A DNA stretch of 64,000 nt from Malurus cyaneus samueli (lineage: Eukaryota > Chordata > Aves > Passeriformes > Maluridae): contig CM019216.1 in NCBI GenBank assembly GCA_009741485.1, positions 56,090,918-56,154,917 of the forward strand, in the 5' to 3' direction. The position numbers and the translations under genes are program-made. Shown piece by piece: positions 14,401-26,560 of the stretch. Positions within the stretch are counted from its first letter, which is position 1; the number at the start of each line of letters is the position of its first letter. Below the pieces are notes generated by a model. It did no database searches. It worked only from the letters and a program-made list of their open reading frames with translations, and was not told where the DNA came from.

Positions 14401-17400
14401 TTTCATACAAAATATTGCTTCTTTCTACAAACCCTGCCTCACCAACGACTGTGCCCTTTCTTAAAAACACTGATTAGACTTAATTATACACAGATAAAGA
14501 ATGTAACTAAATCATTGTTGCTGCTGCATGTAAGTCACACGTAAGTTTTTCTGCAGATGTTTTATGTATCTGCTCCTGACAGAAGCAGACCCAGTCATTT
14601 GGTCATTTGTTTGCTTTTGAATACTTCAGCATTAAAAATAAAAGGAAATACAAGGAGCCTTTCAAATCAAAAGAACTTTGCAGTACACAGCAAATTAAAG
14701 AATGTCAATTTGTTTTTTTTTTAATGTCACATTTATGCTATTTTCTGTTCTGTAAAGACACATGGGAGAGCCAAAGCACTAGCACTAGCATCCACCCAGT
14801 ACCTAAACACTTCCTACAAGCTATAGACACATGTGCAAAATATTTTGTCCAAATTTTTGTAATATTTCTTGTGGTACTCAAGTTAGTCTGGATGTCTTAG
14901 TCCAGGATTCATTGCTCTATGTTAAATTATTGAGTACGGACCTAGATGCTTTTTCTAATTTCAGAAATGCTTTTTTCAATACTTGATAAGAATGAAAACA
15001 CTTGTTTTGACAATGTCAGCTGAACTTGAGAGAGTTTCATGTGGTTTATGTGAGTCAGAAGTACCTTTTCTGGTTATAGGTCTCCTCTAGAATTTTTATA
15101 AGTATCCTTAAAGAAGTCCATTTGTGTCTGGAGTGCAACAAGGAATACAGAGCCAAAATCCTCTGCAATTGTATGAAGCATGTCCATTAATACCTATTAG
15201 TTTTGAATCAGGCCACCTACCAAGTGCTATTAGGTTTTCCCCATACCATTACAAATGGGCCATTTCTAAAGGTTTTCTACCTGCAGTAATTTATTTTTTT
15301 TAATTTGTTCTCAGTCAGCCTGAAACAATTTGTCATCAGTATAACTGGAAAGAAATAAGAGGATTGACCAACAGGAGTGCTGGGTGACTGGCATTGCCAT
15401 CTCAGCAAAGGTCCAACTTCTTGTTCAAACCTGTCCTGCTCAACTCCAGTGTCAAGCAGGTTATTCACTGCAGGTCTCCTGGGAGAATGTTTTAACCAGC
15501 CAAAAATGCAATGAAATTATTTGTGTAGCTGCTGGGTAAAAAAGGAGTGAAAACATTGTGTGGGAAAGGAAATGTTCCTTCTAAGACATAATTATTTTTC
15601 CTTTTTTTTAGTATTTTGTTGACTGCTTCAAGTTGAAATAAAACTTTTTTATATTCTCTGCTCTGCAGCCCAACCAAAAAAAAATCTATTATTTCCACTG
15701 TGCTACTTCTAACCTTTCTATTTCATTCAAACTAGGTTTACACAATTTGCTTTCTAAAGAGCGATGGCATCAGGATCTGTAGAACAGCCAGGGTCAAAAT
15801 TTCACTGTTTTTGAATACACCTACAATACATAGAGATTTGCATAATAGGCCCTAATGCCTCCTTCAGAATCATTATGGTCTATTGAGTAAATAATGTGTC
15901 TATTGAAAATGGTTGAAATACCCATTTAGTTGATAGACCCTATTGACTCCTAATAAAAAGCTATTAGAGTTGAATAAATATTATGCATTTTAAAACTTGC
16001 CTAAATATATTCCATTTCCACATATTTTCATATTTACACAATTGACTGTAAAGAAAATGTTGTATCTGCTCCCAGACGGCTCCAAGAGAGAGCTTAAAGA
16101 GCTTCCCTTTCTGTAGGGTTTTTTCTTAACTTTTCAAGGTGTTAGGTTGTATTTGAGTAGTTGCTTTGTTTTTGATGAGACTGAGATGGGGGAACAAAAT
16201 CAGAACAAGAAAAAATATTAAACTACAGGAGTTGGTACTTAAATAAAATTAAGATTTATGCTTTCAATGCGTTAGCATAGGATGTAGCCATGTTCTCTTG
16301 GGCTTATATGTGGGATTGCACAAAACATTCTTTACAATTGTTTAAATATGCAAATACATTGAAAAGAATGAGCATAGTTAGGCAATGTGTAAAATGTACA
16401 TTTTCATTTACTCAGTCCTAAATATTTTCTTGAGAGCTGAAAGAATCTCTCAAGTTCAAGCATATTTTGATAATTATCCATACATACATTTTTTTATTTA
16501 TTTTTGCTAATCCATAGCAAATCTGAAGCAACTATAAATAGCTGTGACTGTTTAGCATAAAGATTTCAGACCCCAGATGTGCCTTACATTGTTTTCTGTC
16601 CCATCTCAGAGTTTCAGATCTTGTGTTCTGGATTGCACATCTTGCTACTCTATTCACTGTGACATGGACATGAAAAATAACCAAGACACAAATCTGGTAC
16701 AGAAATGTCTCCAGGATGTGATTAGTTCAAGTGAAAGCAGGCCAGAGAAGTGGCTGCTGCTGTTATGCTCTAAGAGATGGCACAAGTGCTTGTAAAGAGC
16801 AAGAAGAGGTACAGAGAGTGACAGAAGAGATTTTTTTATACCTTTTCACACAAGCTGACTCCACGTTCTCCGGCAGACACAGACTCTGTTTGCTGTTCTC
16901 TTGTTGCTTTCAAACAGCTCACATATTTATTATGTACATTTCTAAATCTCTGAAGTTTCTGAGCCTCTAGAAGACCACCAGGAAAACTTGCCAGCAGTTT
17001 GCACAGAGGTCAAAGCAGAAGGCTGCACTTTGTGGTCCCTAAGCGCAACGCAGGGATCCAACACAACTGTGTGTGAGATCCATGCATAGACCTGCAGAGC
17101 TTGTTTCCAGAAGTCAAACTCGGTCACTGCCAGGTCTGACCATGCAGGCATTGACTGTGTCTGCTCTACTAAACCTCTTCATAAGCTCAGTCTTGCAAAA
17201 GGTTGCCTCGACTGTATATCGCTGTGACAGTGTTATGCAAATTGTTTTCTCAGTTTATTTAATTTGATGTTGGCAAGAATAGAGGGTTAATGGCCTTGGC
17301 ACAAACACATCTTGCTGCTATTTTCCAGACAGTCCCTTGAATATTTGAACACTAGAAAGTCTTCTTCAGTCTCACAATGGCAAAGAAACACAGAAAGGAC

Positions 17401-20400
17401 CAATCTAGTTTTTGGCCCTATCCCATTCTGGACTAAAAATGTTGAAATTTCCAAACTGTAGCTGATTTGTCCTGTTCAAGACACACCTCATTTGGTTGTT
17501 TCATTCCTCTCTTTTTTTCCGCTGCATACAACTGACTTTTACATTTTATCTTCCCTGTGTATGTGGCAGAAAGTGCAGTCAAGAGGCCACCCCTTTCTCC
17601 TTTCACACCTTCCTCCAGACTCCTCACCACTTAAGGAAGGTCCTTGCCCAATGAACATCAGCCTACATGCAGGGGGCGGAGGTCTTCCAGAGCATTGGCC
17701 TGTGAAGAAACCATGATGCACTAATGATATCTCTATTCTTATATCCTATATTGGTACTAAATAATTCTCCTGTATGTGAGTGAGAAGTACTGAACTTGGC
17801 AGTGAGAATGACTCCTAATGAACTGGAAAATTCTCCACAGATGCCCCTCAGTCTTGGAGGTGCAGCACGGCATCATGTTTCACCTTCTCCTCCGAATCAC
17901 TTGTCTTCTGACAGTCACTTTTCCTTGGCCCTCAGAGAAAGACAAGAAGAGCATCCTCTGTCCTGCTAGGGGTAGTGTCTCACAACCAGGGCACCAAAGG
18001 CTGTCCTTTCTGATATCTCTTACTAACTGGTGAAAAGCACAAGTTAGAGAACTGAATGAAATATAAGAGGTTAGGAGAGAGAATAATTATATGATCATAT
18101 TTATTTTCCTACTTGTAGGACATTAATATGTATGTTCTCAGTGGTTTGCATAAGTCACTTCATTTCTGTCTTTCATTGCCCCTGAATAATCTCAAAGGCA
18201 CCATCTGATCACTACCTCTGGGTGCCTATGGTATGACTAAAATTTGATGATACTTCTGGTTCAAGCTTCTTTTTCTCTCCCTTTCCTCTCTACCCAATAA
18301 AAAATTTTAGCACTCCACACTTTCTACACCTCCAGCTCCCACACCGCATTTGCAATAGTAGAAGCACTGGAAAGCATAGAAGCCAAATAATGTTAATAGG
18401 GCAAACAGAATGTAATTGCTTATGTGTGCTAGTTATATCCTGAAACAAATTGTTTCTTAATGCTGAGGTCAGACAGGGTTTAATTAGGAGAAATACAATT
18501 GGTGTAAAATTTTGCAGCAGGCTGCTTGTTTGGTATCATGCCAAGTCAACATCAAGCCTTTCCAAATGGAAATTTTCATTAGAGGCCATTGGCAGGCTGG
18601 TTAGGCTGAGTTTCAACTTTTTCGAGTCTCCTGGTAACATGAACCTGAAACTCAGCATATCTGCTTCCTAGTAACAGGCTGTCCCTGTCGCAGCTGTTCT
18701 GCCACATGCACACAGCTACCACATATGTAGTAACACGTGTGTGGCTACTTTCTTCAGGCCCAAAGCTGTCAAGATCTGCATGCAGATAGGACTGATCTTC
18801 AGCTTTAAGACTGTGCATAAATGACATTTGATTTTCATATTGTTTTCATATCAGAGATAGAGAAAGAAGCCTTTGAACCTCAGGAGAGCAAGGAAAATTT
18901 CTAAGCCTTTTTTGTTGAGCTGTGACTTGGTTTTGCTTTTTTTGTACCACTCAGTATAAGGTTCTCAAAGATTCCTACTCATACTTGAAGCACTGATTCT
19001 GCTCTTTACATTGATTAACACAGCCCCAGTGCTTGTGCTGCCAAGGTTAAGGTTGTATCAGCGTTTCCTTTATAGACCCTGCCGTTCAAGAGAAAAATGT
19101 TTAACTTGAATGAGAAAATTTGCCTCAGGGTGTATTTTTTTTTCCCTTTTACCTGATTTTGTGAGTTAAGCTGATGCTTATAAAACTAAGGGATGGGCAT
19201 TCTGGCTTATAGCATGGAGGCATTGAAGGCTTAGCACATCTCAGTCACAATTTGTATCTTTTCTTCTTATTCCCATCCTGACATGAAAAACACTGATGAA
19301 TAGAAAACAAAGGAAGTATGACCTAATGCATGCCGCATCTTTGAAGCTGAGCTACAATGATATTTACTCCAGAAAGTTCTGTCAAAAAAACGCAGGAACA
19401 GTGGAGGATTTGTGGCTGCTGTGAAAGCTGGCTGGGGTAGCAGGTGAGCTGGCAGAGAACAGCTTGTGAGCCAAACTGCCACTGCAAATAAGACAAACCA
19501 GGTTATAGGAGGGAGAAACTGCTGGGAAGAAAGTGGCAGAGACCCAAGTAGATAGTCATTGCACAGCAATTTTTAAAAGCAAACAGGAAACTTTTCATTT
19601 CAATATCTCTCTGCCCTGGTTCAGACTATACCTGAATCAGCACTCACAGAAATATGTCCTCCCTGAAGGTGACATTTTCTCTTCTTTCTGCTTTTTTAAC
19701 CAGTGGACATTCCCTTGTTTTCTCTCCCTCTTCTGTTTTCAATATGTTTTGAGGTAGCAGCATACTGTGCACACTTTCCTCTCTCTTGCCTGCGGGCTAG
19801 CTGAGGTGCACTGCTGCCTCTGTCCTCCTTCAGCCCTGCACCAATCCTACTGTATTTGTCTGCTGCAAGAATCCTTATCCCTGGCCTGCTGTATCCGCCT
19901 GGCTGCTGCTCATGTGCACAGCTCATAGCAGCAATGAGGGTTAGCCAAACTCACTGTGGGTAGGTATGTGTAGAAAATAGAAAACCAATTGTGTTGCTGC
20001 TCCTCATCTCTGCCCACATTCTCCAGTTAGGCTGGAGTCTTTATAGCAGGACCAAAAAAGGGCCATTCAGATTTAGCAAGAAAAAAAACAAAAATACGGG
20101 AATATCCACTGTACATGCATGATCTTCCACACAGAAGTGCTTTGAAATATTTGTGATTTGAAATTTATCAAAATTCTTTGGTTAAGATTTAGCGATTTAA
20201 CCAGATTTTGTGAGGTTTAGGGAGGAAAAGAAACTTTCATAGAGAATAAGATTTCTTTTCCAGGGGGTTGGGGGGACAATCAGCAAAGGATTTTACGTGG
20301 CTAAATGGAGACTTCACATGCTTCTGTTTCTATCTTTTCTTTGCCTCTAGGGTGTAAATTTAGGGCATGTTTCATGGTGTCAACTGACTATGAATTTTTT

Positions 20401-21079
20401 CCCAAGATATGACACTTAAATCTCATACTGGCACAAATTTTACAGCTTCAAATCCCTGATTGGGGGAACACAGCCAGGTCAAAACTAAGGTGTGAATCGT
20501 GGCCTGTGCTTTGGCAGCCTGGAGCTGACGCATGACCCCAGGAAAATCACTCCACGTGTCAACTCAAACATCTATTTTCACAAACATCCTGATAATCCAC
20601 CTGTTTCTCATTCCCATATGAGTCCATCCCCCTCTGACTTTTCTGGGGCTAACTAGCTATTTGGTTTCCCCTTGGCAGAGGGAAGGCAGCATCGTTTTGT
20701 CCTCTGTCAAAGAAATGAACAAACAGCAAAGTAGAAAAGGGCAGCATGAGATTTTGTCATTTTGGAGGCTTGAGTTTCTCACTTTATTAAACACGTTTTC
20801 ATGCATGTGTGACTACAAATGTAGGTATTGGGCTCTGGAAATGGCACTGCAGCAGAGGATCAGGTGGTGAGATGGGGGGTTGAAGGAGTAAATATAGTTT
20901 CTGCTGTGTGATCATCTCTCCTCCGTTTATAAAGCCTTCAGCCTTTTCCTGAATTACCTCGTGGGTAGCTTAGTAACAGATATGATGGCCCATTCTTTAG
21001 CATACTTAAAAACCCCCTAGAAAATATACAGCCATTCTAGAAAGAAACAAACAAAACTAATGAGCCGAAGGTGTTGTCA
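11466..21079. other. AT-rich non-coding DNA, possible intron
   Basis: There are nearly 10 kb without a recognisable gene, RNA or well-preserved repeat. Several acceptor-like tracts occur (for example about 14956 and 16606), but no coherent exon with a donor follows them. If the exons at 11300 and 21141 belong to one gene, this stretch is their intron. Otherwise it is intergenic. Confidence 0.55.
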
Positions 21080-21420
21080 TGGAAGTGTTACTTACGAGCG
21101 TGGAAGGGGCAGCTGCCCTTCACTGAGCTCTGCTGAACAGGCAGAGCATACAGCAGAGCTCTGTCACGTACAGCCAGGAGGCTGCGGGCTCTGCAAACGC
21201 TGTTTGTACAGATGACGAGTCCCCTGCCGCAGCGAGTGATCAGTGCGCCAGGGTCAGGGACATTAACACGCTCACAGACACGCTGGATGATCACTTGTAG
21301 TGGCCATTGCCATGCAGAAGGCACATTAGGGGAAAGCTTGGCCGAGCTGGGTAACACTGAGCCTCTCCATTTGCATGCAGCACAGGAAAGCAAGAAGTGC
21401 TCAGCTCCTGTTTAAAGGCA
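21080..21420. other. CpG-enriched patch in AT-rich surroundings
   Basis: This patch has many CpG dinucleotides (for example ACGAGCG, GTCACGTA, GACGAG, CCGCAGCGAG, GTGCGCC, AACACGC, CACGCTGG), whereas the flanks on both sides have almost none. It is too short and weak for a classic promoter CpG island. CpG retention of this kind can mark a conserved coding exon or a regulatory element. It contains the open frame annotated at 21141-21300. Confidence 0.5.
21141..21300 (+). CDS. Candidate terminal coding exon, protein not recognised
   Basis: An acceptor-like sequence (CTCTGCTGAACAG) is followed by an open frame of one base plus 52 codons and a TAG at 21298-21300. The peptide begins QSIQQSSVTYSQEA, continues through a Ser/Ala/Asp-rich stretch and ends DINTLTDTLDDHL. 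An acidic, hydroxyl-rich tail like this is common at protein C-termini, but I do not recognise the family. The frame has no start codon, so it would have to be the 3' part of a spliced message. Its entry phase (one base completing a codon) is exactly what an exon ending like 11300-11465 requires, and the junction would read Arg. The acceptor is only moderate. A 101-codon minus-strand frame overlaps the same patch, so coding sense is not certain. Confidence 0.25.
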
Positions 21421-21533
21421 GCTACTGCTGCTTCACTGGGAGCTTTGGCCTTTTCAGTGGGGAACCCAGGAGACAGGCTGTCAAAACAGAAGTCTCTTGT
21501 TCAAACTAGCAAGCTTAGGAAGTAAGGATAATG

Positions 21534-21556
21534 AAAATAAATAAATAAATAAATAA
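21534..21556. repeat. (AAAT)n tetranucleotide repeat
   Basis: About five perfect AAAT units are directly visible. This is an ordinary microsatellite. Confidence 0.9.
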
Positions 21557-22849
21557 GTTTAGAAAAGCTCAGATCAGTCAAACCAAAGAGAGTTGTTGTT
21601 TCTTGGGTGACTTATTTTTTTTCCTTTTCTGAAGTTATCTGGTTATTTTGAGTTGGTTGAATACAGAGGCAAGAAGTGTGGAGTTCACTTGAGGTCTTGA
21701 AGATAAATTCATAGCTCAGTTTTGCAAACAGACAAACAAATAAAAGTTGACTTACGCAGTGGAGGTTTTATATTTCCTTATTGTATTTCCTCTGCTGTGT
21801 ACAAATCTTCCTGGAAATCTCTGTAGTAACTCCTAACTGCTGTGATGCCTACTGTGCAGGGCAGAACCGATCAACTGCAGAGAATCCTTCCAATTTAATC
21901 TCTTTTTTTTTTCATTTGTGTCAAATTCCTTCTCTTTAGTAATCCCCTTTATTCCCTTAGGAGCTGAAAGAAGATTTAATTGTTAAATTTGCATAGTATT
22001 TCAGCAAATAAACTTTCCAGTCTCATGTAGACCTTTAGTTATTGCAGGCTTCATTTTAGTTGTAAATCACTTACTTCCCTATGGTCAGTCATGATGGCAT
22101 TTCATACTCAGGAGGCTGATGCACAGAAATGATTGAAGGACCGTCCATGTGGGGGCTTTTGCTTTTAGGGCTGCTCTTTTATAATGTTTCCTATTGCAAG
22201 ATTATTTCTAGAATGGGGCTTTGCAGGTGGATTGTATTTGCCCGTTCTCCACAACTATCCATGTCATAAAATAATCCTGCCATATGTGGCTTCTGTCTTG
22301 TAGACCACTTGTAGCAATTATGAATATGATAAATGGCTTAAATCCTATTTAGTGAAACAAAACACAATAAATACAAAAGTACCTTCACTGCTTCTGGATT
22401 ACATTTTTTTGTTGTTTTAGAGATCATTTACAAATATGGGGATTTGCAGGGAGAGGTGGAACATTGTTGGAACGAACAGAAAACTCCAGGTTTCTAAAGG
22501 CAGTCCACAATACCTCATGCTAACATCTAGAGACTTTTAAAATCATGACACAAGCAGCTGGATTGCTAGGTACAGTTGTCCACAGGTGTGGTGGCACAAT
22601 TCAGTGGTGCAGTTTTAGTATTTAGGATTTTGATGCTAGAACTGTCCACAATTCTTTTTGCACCTCTACTCTGCTTTACTGAATCTCTTTCCTGCGACAA
22701 AGCATCTTGACAATCTCAGTAATGAAATGGAGACTCCACAGTTGTCAGGAAGAGAGAGCAGCCTGGCTGAAGGTGCGTGGAGCTTCTATGTTTGATGGTG
22801 GCAAATTGAGCCATTGCAAGTGTCTTTTCTCCATGAAATTCAAGAGGTT
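21557..22849. other. Non-coding DNA, no gene seen
   Basis: The sequence is AT-rich with no credible open frame or splice pattern. T-runs near 21901 and 22407 are the only low-complexity tracts. The last 150 bases may be a very diverged extension of the CR1 fragment that follows. Confidence 0.65.
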
Positions 22850-22930
22850 GAGCAGCCTCCATTCTTTGAAGTTTTCAAGACACAATCAGATGTAGTCCTG
22901 AGAAGCCTGGTCTGAGCTCACTGCAAACTT
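22850..22930 (+). mobile_element. Diverged CR1 LINE 3'-region fragment
   Basis: The stretch TTTGAAGTTTTCAAGACACA, then GTAGTCCTGAGAAGCCTGG and TCTGAGCTCA, resembles the conserved 3' part of avian CR1 elements (the GAGGTTTTCAAGAC...CTGGTCTGA region). The copy is short, mutated and lacks the terminal ATTCTATG repeat. It is an old, inert fragment. Confidence 0.55.
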
Positions 22931-25493
22931 GGCTATCAAGGGCTAATATACAATTTTCTCTTTAAACAGTTTATTCACTTACTTCAGCAGTGCATTTAAA
23001 AGCATGTATATTTCACTCCAGGAGGAAGCTCTAGTGCTTCAGATCCAGATCACATTCTTGAGTTTTGGAAGAAGTCAGTCAAACAGTGTGGACTCCTGAC
23101 AACATCCACAACATCCATTTCTGCTTACTGAGAGATGAGCACAGAAATTCAGAAAAGTAACATCGCCTCCTTCATTAGCTCTGTTTAAAGCTCCAAGCAC
23201 AGCCAAGTTTACCACAACAGGACCTGCACTGTTACTTTTCACACCCACCAAGACTGGGATGCATCTCGCACTGACCATATCTGTCCCATCCTTTAGTTCA
23301 GACATAGCCTGAATTAAACAGGCAAATGCCTCTCTTTATCACAGATCTGTGCTGATCTCTGCTGAAGAGAGTCATAATAAAATATATCCCACAGAAGACT
23401 CTGGCTGAACTTCCCTTTCAAAGTGAAGAATAACATCTGCGTAAATTGCTTGCAGCAAATTATGTATCCCACGGATGGAGTCTGTGCTTCTAATAAAATA
23501 TACCATAAAATATCCAAATTAATTAATTATTCCTATTGAATGAAATGCAAATCCCATGTGTCACTGCCAAAATGTACTGTCCGAGTGTTAAATCCAGGTC
23601 ACACAGATATGACTAGATATGACTGACTCAGATGGCATTGTTCATTTTCATTTCCAAGGCTATTCAGCCGTTTTTTTTGCCAGGAACACTTGGACATACC
23701 TATTTCAGGCTGTTTACGAAACGTGTTTGTCCTTCTCAAATTTAAGCTTCACAAACATCTGTGCCTTTAACTGATAAAGGAAATGTTGCAGAAGTAGGTC
23801 TGAAGAAGTAAAACTGCAGCTTAAGATACACAAAATGTTCTAGGGAGTCCTCCTAAGGGAAAACATCTCAAATATTCCTTGACCCTCCCCCTCAAAATGT
23901 ACATGATGCTGCTGCTTGTGATGTGGTGCATGCTCTATTTCATTCTTGTAAAATTATCTTCTTAAGGCAGCCCTGCTACAGTGAAGTGATGTTGGGCAGT
24001 GTCTGCCTGGTATCTCTCCTACAGCTGGTCACGTTTTCAGAGGGCCGCCAGAAATTTAACTGATCTGAGTCATGAAAAGTAATCTCTGATACAGGCACCT
24101 TGAGATAGTTGTGTTAATCTTGCATACTTAGTTTTGGACTGTGAGTTCCCCAGCTTTACCTTTCCTCCAGCCTTACACCTGCACATTTTTTGTTGTTGCT
24201 GTTGGCGTAGGAGATGTGTAAGTTCTGTCTTGACCTTTTAAACCCTCTCACTGCATATCTTTTACTTCCATTGGCAAAGAAAACAGCTGCTTTCTCAATG
24301 TCAACTGTTTGCACCAACTTTATCATTACACTGAACTGTGTAATTACACTTACATATTAAACAATAGCCAGGACATATGTGAGTCCCCGCTTAGCCTTAG
24401 AATATGTTGATACTATCTGTAAGGCAAGCCATTTCCCAAGGAGTTATGAAATCAAATGGGGGATTTAACTGATGAATGATTGGTTGTCTCCCACTCTTGT
24501 TCCCAAGGAAGAAGTAAAAACAAAAAGGCAGTTTTCCTTGGGATATGAGTGTACATGAGCTTAACAAGGCAATAGTGAATGAGAGCAATCTACTGGCATT
24601 TCCTCCCACCGGGGCAGTATTCTTGGGCCAGTGAGGAAGCATAAGTTCTCCGAATGTCTGAGCACTCACTTGCATGCACCATCACTTAAAAAATAGGTGA
24701 GATCTTGCAAGTGATACAACACAGAATTCCATGTCTTTGTCTCATAAAAGTCACATTAAATTATCAGCCTAGTGCTTTCCCAGCATATTGTCACGCTGAT
24801 CTTGAAAGAGCCATCCTGGTGTTGGGGGAACAGTTATCTAGGTGATAATCAGTGCTGAGACCTCAGAGCAGCACAAAGAAATCTGAGAGCTATATAAACA
24901 TTCAGCTGAAATTCCTTCACGCAGACAATTTTCCCTCCACTATTCTTCTGAACTCCAAAAGAAGCATAAGCCCTGACTCAGGCAATGCGGAGTGTTTGCT
25001 CTGGCACCCAAGCCAGCAGATGTGACTACTTGGCATCCTTTCCCGAGACTTGAACCTCATGGTATGTCTATGCCAAATGTATCCACATTATGCAAGAGTA
25101 ATGGAAATTCGCCAGGCAGAGCAATGCTATGTTTTCCCAGATAAATGTTGCTCAGTTTAATTTTGAGGAACTGACTGATAAAAGCCTCAGTGATTACCTT
25201 GTTTGCCTAACTGTCTTCATTCTGTGAAATCCAGCATTTTTACTGGCACAGAGAATACACAAAAAAAAACATGAGGGAACAAGTGCATTAGAGCAGCAAA
25301 AGAGACCAAGCAAATCTCCTGGTGAAAGATGAAGCACCCACCCAAAAACAGGGGTTTCTTTCCTCCTTGGAAGATAAGCTGACTGTACAGAAAGACCACT
25401 AAGAATAGTTTCCCATCTGACATGGTTCAAGTACTCAAGCTGCATGGTCACAGTGAGCTGTTCATTTCAGTTTTTTCTTTTCTCCAATTCCAG
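22931..25493. other. Non-coding DNA, no gene seen
   Basis: No exon-like frame with matching splice sites is visible. The minus-strand frame at 23075-23305 is open for 76 codons but has no family signature. A short direct repeat of GATATGACTAGATATGACT occurs near 23607. The stretch ends in a long T/C-rich tract before the acceptor at 25493. Confidence 0.6.
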
Positions 25494-25555
25494 ACAAAGC
25501 TCACCACGGAAAAATGCTGGGATGAAGATAATTTGCCTTTGGCAGCACCTGAAAA
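25494..25555 (+). CDS. Possible small exon, unrecognised, weak
   Basis: A very good acceptor (a T/C tract ending CCAATTCCAG) precedes 62 bases that end AAAA followed by GTGAGA. All three frames were considered. The frame reading TKLTTEKCWDEDNLPLAAPE is open up to the donor and stops just after it. A second frame is also open, so coding frame cannot be chosen. It could equally be a non-coding RNA exon or a chance pairing of splice-like signals. The Ty3/gypsy relic lies about 0.6 kb downstream in the same orientation, and I see no link between the two. Confidence 0.2.
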
Positions 25556-26189
25556 GTGAGACAGAAATGTAACAATTCATGCTACACAATATCTAGAATA
25601 TAAGGAAGGAGAAAATTCAACATAATTGAACAAAAATGTGCATAGGATTAGCTAACTGAAAGACATGCATTAAAATAAAACATTATCTTGATTATTGCCA
25701 CACTGCCCTTCATTTGAACCAACTACTATTTGCCTACAGCTATTGTACCAGGGCAAGACATTTTACTCCATATTTGCACACTTCTCATAAAAACACAGTT
25801 CAGTTTCTGCCTGTGGTCTCTGATCACTAAAACAACTCCTAAAAATGTGAGCATGATTTGTTACCTTCAACAGACAAAGGCACTTGGCCACAACCTTACT
25901 CAATTCTATTCAACATGCTCCTGGCATACACAAGCAGGGCAGCCCATACCAAGCAAAGAGTCAGGGATAAGTGCAGGTAGCTATGATTCAGGACTGAAGT
26001 TGAGGAAGGTTGTAAATATCCTATGGAACCTGTTTCAGGTGTAACAAAGCTATTGTCACCCAACCACAGCCTGATAAAATGCCTGGAGCATGCATTGCCT
26101 TTTTTGTTGCCTGATCCCTCACCCTACAGGGGGAAAACGCTATTGAAACTGGAGAAACACCTCAAGTAGCAGCAGGGGATTGCTGCTAC
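25556..26189. other. Stretch between weak exon and integrase relic
   Basis: A 104-codon plus-strand frame at 25730-26044 is open but has no recognisable retroviral or retrotransposon motif. It might hold heavily decayed upstream polyprotein sequence of the element at 26190, but no reverse transcriptase or RNase H signature can be seen. Confidence 0.4.
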
Positions 26190-26560
26190 ACTATTAGTAC
26201 AATTGATTGCTTCAGCAAATAGCCAGAAGTAGCCATTACTTTCCAAGTTACTTCCACTGCAGTAATCAAATTCTTGTTAACAAATTTCAACCATGAAGGA
26301 AATCCAAAAGAAACTGGCTTCTAACCCCGGACTTCACCTTCAGAAAAACTGAGGAAGAGACAGTGAATCACAGGGTTCCTGCTATTTATTGTCCAGGGGC
26401 CAATGGAAAATTGAACCAATTTCACAGTGTTTTGAAAGGCTGTTTACAAACTATTGGCCCAGAAGGAAAATCCTGGAAACCATTCACTGTAGATGTCTTG
26501 CCTAACCACTGGTCTGACATGCAACAAGCCCTATTTATCCTGCAGGGATAGGAGTGAGGT
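26190..26560 (+). pseudogene. Ty3/gypsy-type retrotransposon integrase relic
   Basis: This is a decayed integrase core. The first part (from 26202) reads IDCFSK, then an in-frame TAG where family members usually have Trp, then PEVAI. It continues to a FNHEGNPKE segment and another stop. After a frame change, the 26363-26551 frame carries YCPGANGKLNQF and VLKGCLQTI, followed by a WKPFTVD segment. In Ty3/gypsy integrases these correspond to the D-x-FSKWPE block, the EGNP block before the second catalytic region, and the P-x-NG-x-x-E-x-F...LK block. The usual catalytic Glu after NG is changed here (KLNQF). With two stops, a frameshift and a lost key residue it cannot be functional. I saw no gag, reverse transcriptase or LTRs around it. 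An ERV origin is possible, but the DxFSKxPEVA pattern favours Ty3/gypsy. Confidence 0.7.

Noticed and set aside
23075..23305. 76-codon minus-strand frame with Val/Gly-rich centre
   Set aside because: No retroviral or cellular motif could be matched and there is no splice evidence.
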